Part shown: one piece after another, positions 27,389 to 64,000 of the stretch | How the letters are laid out: every line of letters begins with the position of its first letter | Numbering within the stretch: the first letter of the stretch is position 1 | Assembly: GCA_963377175.1 (NCBI GenBank) | Contig: CAUJNA010000524.1 | Coordinates: forward strand, 175,001-239,000 | DNA: 64,000 bases | From: Effrenium voratum | Taxonomy: Eukaryota; Sar; Dinophyceae; Suessiales; Symbiodiniaceae | Direction of reading: 5' to 3' | The notes under the pieces: generated by a model | The model's database searches: none | Told to the model about the DNA's origin: nothing | What the model saw: only the letters and a program-made list of their open reading frames with translations | Translations under genes and position numbers: made by a program

Positions 27389-27726
27389 TGTATGGTTCAT
27401 TTTAGAGGGACATGGGGGGACTGACGAAGTAGTCCCACAACCGCCGGCCCCTCTCATTTTTCCATGTCCGGGTAAGGCGAGATGGATCGATGCTTCACAT
27501 TTCGGCTCAGAACGGATGGAGAGTCCTGCAGCTGGAGGCGACGGATGGAGTGGTGTTGCTGAAAGCGTCTGGTGTAAATGCCGCATCTGAAGCGCCATCC
27601 ATAAGTTTGCGGACCCGCCAAACACCCCCTCCCCCAAAAAGAGCACACCAATGCATAAAAATACACAAATAAATGGACAAATAAATGAAGAAATAGATAA
27701 AGAAGTTAATAACTAAATATGTAAAA

Positions 27727-27838
27727 CTCAGTTGCCCAAAGCCGACCTTTTGACCTTTTGGTTTCTCCTTTTTGGTCTAGTTTTAGTCATGGCCCCAAAA
27801 GGTTAACCTTTTGTTTCTGGGTCCTTTGGGCAAGTGAG
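27727..27838 (+). mobile_element. Family N TIR element
   Basis: CTCAGTTGCCCAAAGCCG ... GGTCCTTTGGGCAAGTGAG; arms inverted, interior AGTCATGGCCCCAAAAGG. Confidence 0.85.
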
Positions 27839-28200
27839 AAAACAAACTCGACGACAAACATAAGCCAAGACCGGAGTTGTTTGGGTGTGGTGCGTCCTGG
27901 GGGCTGGTGCTGTGGATGGACAAAATCTGCTTCGCACCAGTTGATGGCTGACTTCTCACTTCGCCCGTGCCAACTGGTCCCGGCGATTTGGTAGCAGCCA
28001 CAGTAATTAAGTGACAAACCCATGGATCTTTGGGGGCAAATCTGGGGATTTCCCTTGTTCGTCATCATCCAATTTGGGTCAACCATTCTTGTAATGGGGG
28101 TTGAACCCTAGTACATCAAGCACCGGCATTGCCAACTATCACCAGCTTATCATGGCCTGGATGGCCAGTTCCGGCTTTTCCCAGCACCTGTGACTGCATT

Positions 28201-28299
28201 TTGCTTGGATGTTAGGACTTTAACTTTTTGCCAACTAACGGGGTTTCCAGTAAACCACTACAAGTCAAACTTCTAGCAGGGGAGCGGAAAGCAACCGAG
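28201..28299 (+). mobile_element. Family B' element
   Basis: GGATGTTAGGACTTTAAC ... CTTCTAGCAGGGGAGCGG and AAAGCAACCGAG. Confidence 0.8.
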
Positions 28300-28844
28300 T
28301 GTTTTTGGCGTAAATTATCTGAAAGAAAGCACCGCGACTTGCAAGGCGATCTAGGGAGCTAAGCCATGGTGAAGGTCCAACACCATGGAGATATCTGATT
28401 TCCGGTTTGTCAAGGGAGCCCCCAAAATGGTGGTTTTGCGGTTGGTTTCCCTTTAAAGCCGCAAACAAATGGGGACCTTCAAAAAAGGCAGACCCAAATG
28501 CGTCCTCACTTTTTGTCCGAGGCCAAAGCACTCTGGAAATGAGAGAACGCATGCGTATTCCACGTGAATCGGAGTGTTCCCCTTGAAATAGATCATTAAG
28601 CGGCTTGCCGATCCTAAGTATAGATATGTTGTATCGTGAGTCCTTTTCCTTTTGATTTTGGGAGGGCGGGGGGGGCGGGTTGACAAGCTGCAGCCTTCGA
28701 ACGTACACCAGAAGATCATGATGGACTCTTCGCCAAGAGTCAACACGGGCTATCAAAATGGGTAGTTGGGCCCTCTTTTTAGGGATACCTCTTTTGGAGT
28801 GGTTTTGAAGGAAACCAACGGAATCAGCATGTTTTGTTGTTTTA

Positions 28845-28850
28845 AATAAC

Positions 28851-28899
<49 letters not shown>

Positions 28900-29040
28900 G
28901 TAATAATAATAATAGTAATAGTAATAGAAATAATAAGAACAAACTAGTAATAGTAATAGAAATAGTAATAGTAATAGAAATAATAAAAATAGTAATAATA
29001 ATAATAATAGTAATAAATAATCATAATAGTATGTACTATT
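28845..29040 (+). repeat. AAT/TAG trinucleotide microsatellite
   Basis: (AAT)n with TAG variants; produces spurious poly-Leu and poly-Tyr antisense frames. Confidence 0.97.
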
Positions 29041-29228
29041 TGTTTTAGTTTTTTTTTTTGGGGGGGGGGTCCCCTGTTTTTTGAGACACATCCAAACCGA
29101 TTTTGCTCGGCAACTAGGCAAAGCCCGAATTCAAGCTACAGATATGTTAACGCCTGCTTTCAGTCATGCCGGTGGAGCTGGGGTGTCTCAATGCTTGGAA
29201 TTGTGGCTGCTCCCAACCAGGCCCACAT

Positions 29229-29360
29229 GAGCCACAATCAAAGCCCGGGTAGATGAAGGTTAGTCAGGGGCAGTCCCAGCCGGAAATAGTTTAGCTGCCT
29301 TTCTAATTCTTCACATGGTTCTGGGTTCACCACTTGTGTACCAGGTTTTGATTGTGACTT
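29229..29360 (+). mobile_element. Family M TIR element
   Basis: GAGCCACAATCAAAGCCCGG ... TACCAGGTTTTGATTGTGACT. Confidence 0.85.
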
Positions 29361-29964
29361 CCATTTGTTTGTGGCTTTAAAGGGAAACCAACCTTAACAC
29401 AGCCACATCTTTCTACAACGTGTCCCCAAGTTAGCCTCCGATACTTCCACCCTTCTGGCCAAGATTTGTGCAGATTCAATCGATGTTCTAAAAGAGGTGT
29501 TTCGCAACTTTCTCTTTGGCTGGGCTTGAGTTCACCATTTTTTTTTGAGAACATGATGGGACCCCTTAATTTGCACTTATATGTTTGCCTTCTTCACTTT
29601 TCCCGGAATGGGGGGCCAAAAGACCAAAGGCACACCCTGTGTCATTACGATTTGCCGGCGTGGGTTTATATTTTTAGGTCCGGGCATTAAACTGCTCCTT
29701 CCCCCCCACCCCCCCCCCCCCCCCAATATTGAAAACACCCCCCACGCCTGCCAAAAAAGGCAACAACACACAAACCAACACGTCACCCAAACTACAGCAC
29801 CTTCAGTTTTAGTGGATTTTGGTCTTACCCAGAGAGCTCATGTTTGCATTGGTGGTCTTTCAGGTCCCCTTGCGCCCCCTAAAGTCAGGGAACCCTGAAT
29901 TGGTGGTTTGAATTTGGATTCGAAGCCCTGCTTCTTGACCACCAAAGCACCGGGCTCCACCAAA

Positions 29965-30092
29965 CTTGCTGGTGCGATAAGTAGGGAATGTGGGAATGAA
30001 CGATTCCCACAAAAAGGAAATCACCAGTTGGGATGGAGTTTTCCGGGGTCATTCCATTGCTCATTCCCTGCATCTCTCACACAAGCCAGCAA
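29965..30092 (+). mobile_element. Family G introner-like element
   Basis: CTTGCTGGTGCGATAAGTAGG ... TCATTCCCTGCATC ... AAGCCAGCAA. Lies 80 nt upstream of the COPA start. Confidence 0.8.
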
Positions 30093-30150
30093 ACAAGAAA
30101 ACGGAGGTTGGCAGGCAGCAGCAGATTCATTGCACCCCCCGACACTCGGG

Positions 30151-30163
30151 GTGTTTTCATCAG
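30151..30163 (+). promoter_or_regulatory. Candidate spliced-leader acceptor for COPA
   Basis: GTGTTTTCATCAG is a pyrimidine-biased AG|G acceptor 7 nt before the ATG. Dinoflagellate mRNAs receive a trans-spliced leader at such sites. The position is an inference. Confidence 0.35.
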
Positions 30164-30170
30164 GGCATCC

Positions 30171-63935
<33,765 letters not shown>

Positions 63936-64000
63936 GTCGCCCTGAGAGCCAGAGAAAAGAGACCGGCCTCGTCACCTCGTCACCCGCTCCCTGAGATCCG

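Larger units (their letters stand above)
23073..30170 (+). other. Spacer between SAMS and COPA
   Basis: No exon of a known family was found. Contents: G-rich tract (23040-23300), hairpin (23745-23820), families J, L, D, F, N, B', M and G, a GGCCAA-type degenerate repeat (24440-24640), an isolated ORF (about 26886-27388), an AAT microsatellite (28845-29040) and an element-like GTGTCTTTTTT...GGTTTCCCTT unit at 25925-26010. The same element families as in the introns occur here, so either they also insert between genes or an unrecognised intron-rich gene lies here. Confidence 0.6.

Noticed and set aside
28265..28942. 225-residue antisense ORF with a poly-Leu start
   Set aside because: The N-terminus is the AAT microsatellite and the rest has no family resemblance.

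Overview
This is a eukaryotic window, almost certainly from a dinoflagellate nuclear genome. Two protein genes can be rebuilt, both on the + strand, each cut into very short exons (22-102 nt) by introns of about 1-4 kb. Every exon I can place after the first of its gene starts right after AG and with G (AG|G). Donors are mostly GC, with GT and some GA. AG|G acceptors with relaxed GC/GA donors are the dinoflagellate splice signature. I saw no bacterial operon, tRNA, rRNA or CRISPR array. The species cannot be named from the sequence.

Layout: (1) 1-23072, a divergent S-adenosylmethionine synthetase (MAT/MetK family) gene. Ten core exons between 3624 and 21812 join in frame, with a possible 5' exon at 95-121 and probable 3' exons ending in a stop at 23070-23072. 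(2) 23073-30170, a 7.1-kb spacer with no gene I can name, one isolated retroelement-like ORF (about 26886-27388), a near-perfect hairpin (23745-23820) and many dispersed repeats. (3) 30171-63935 and beyond the window, the 5' part of alpha-COP (COPA). Eighteen exons totalling about 0.8 kb encode the first ~267 residues of its N-terminal WD40 propeller, spread over 33.8 kb.

The rest is dominated by short (80-140 bp) elements with terminal inverted repeats. At least fifteen families are present in several copies each, here called A to O. They lie in introns of both genes and in the spacer. Families A, C and G begin with GT or GC just inside the repeat and end with AG, so a whole element could be removed as an intron; they look like introners (intron-generating transposons). 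Several copies are nested in others, which shows they were once mobile. One family-B element holds a 1.9-kb array of a 47-bp unit that seems to have grown from the element's own interior.

The two genes are not functionally linked: one makes the methyl donor AdoMet, the other is a COPI vesicle-coat subunit. Their shared feature is extreme exon fragmentation in a repeat-rich background. The MAT copy lacks several catalytic residues and may be a pseudogene or a repurposed paralogue. COPA looks intact and well conserved.
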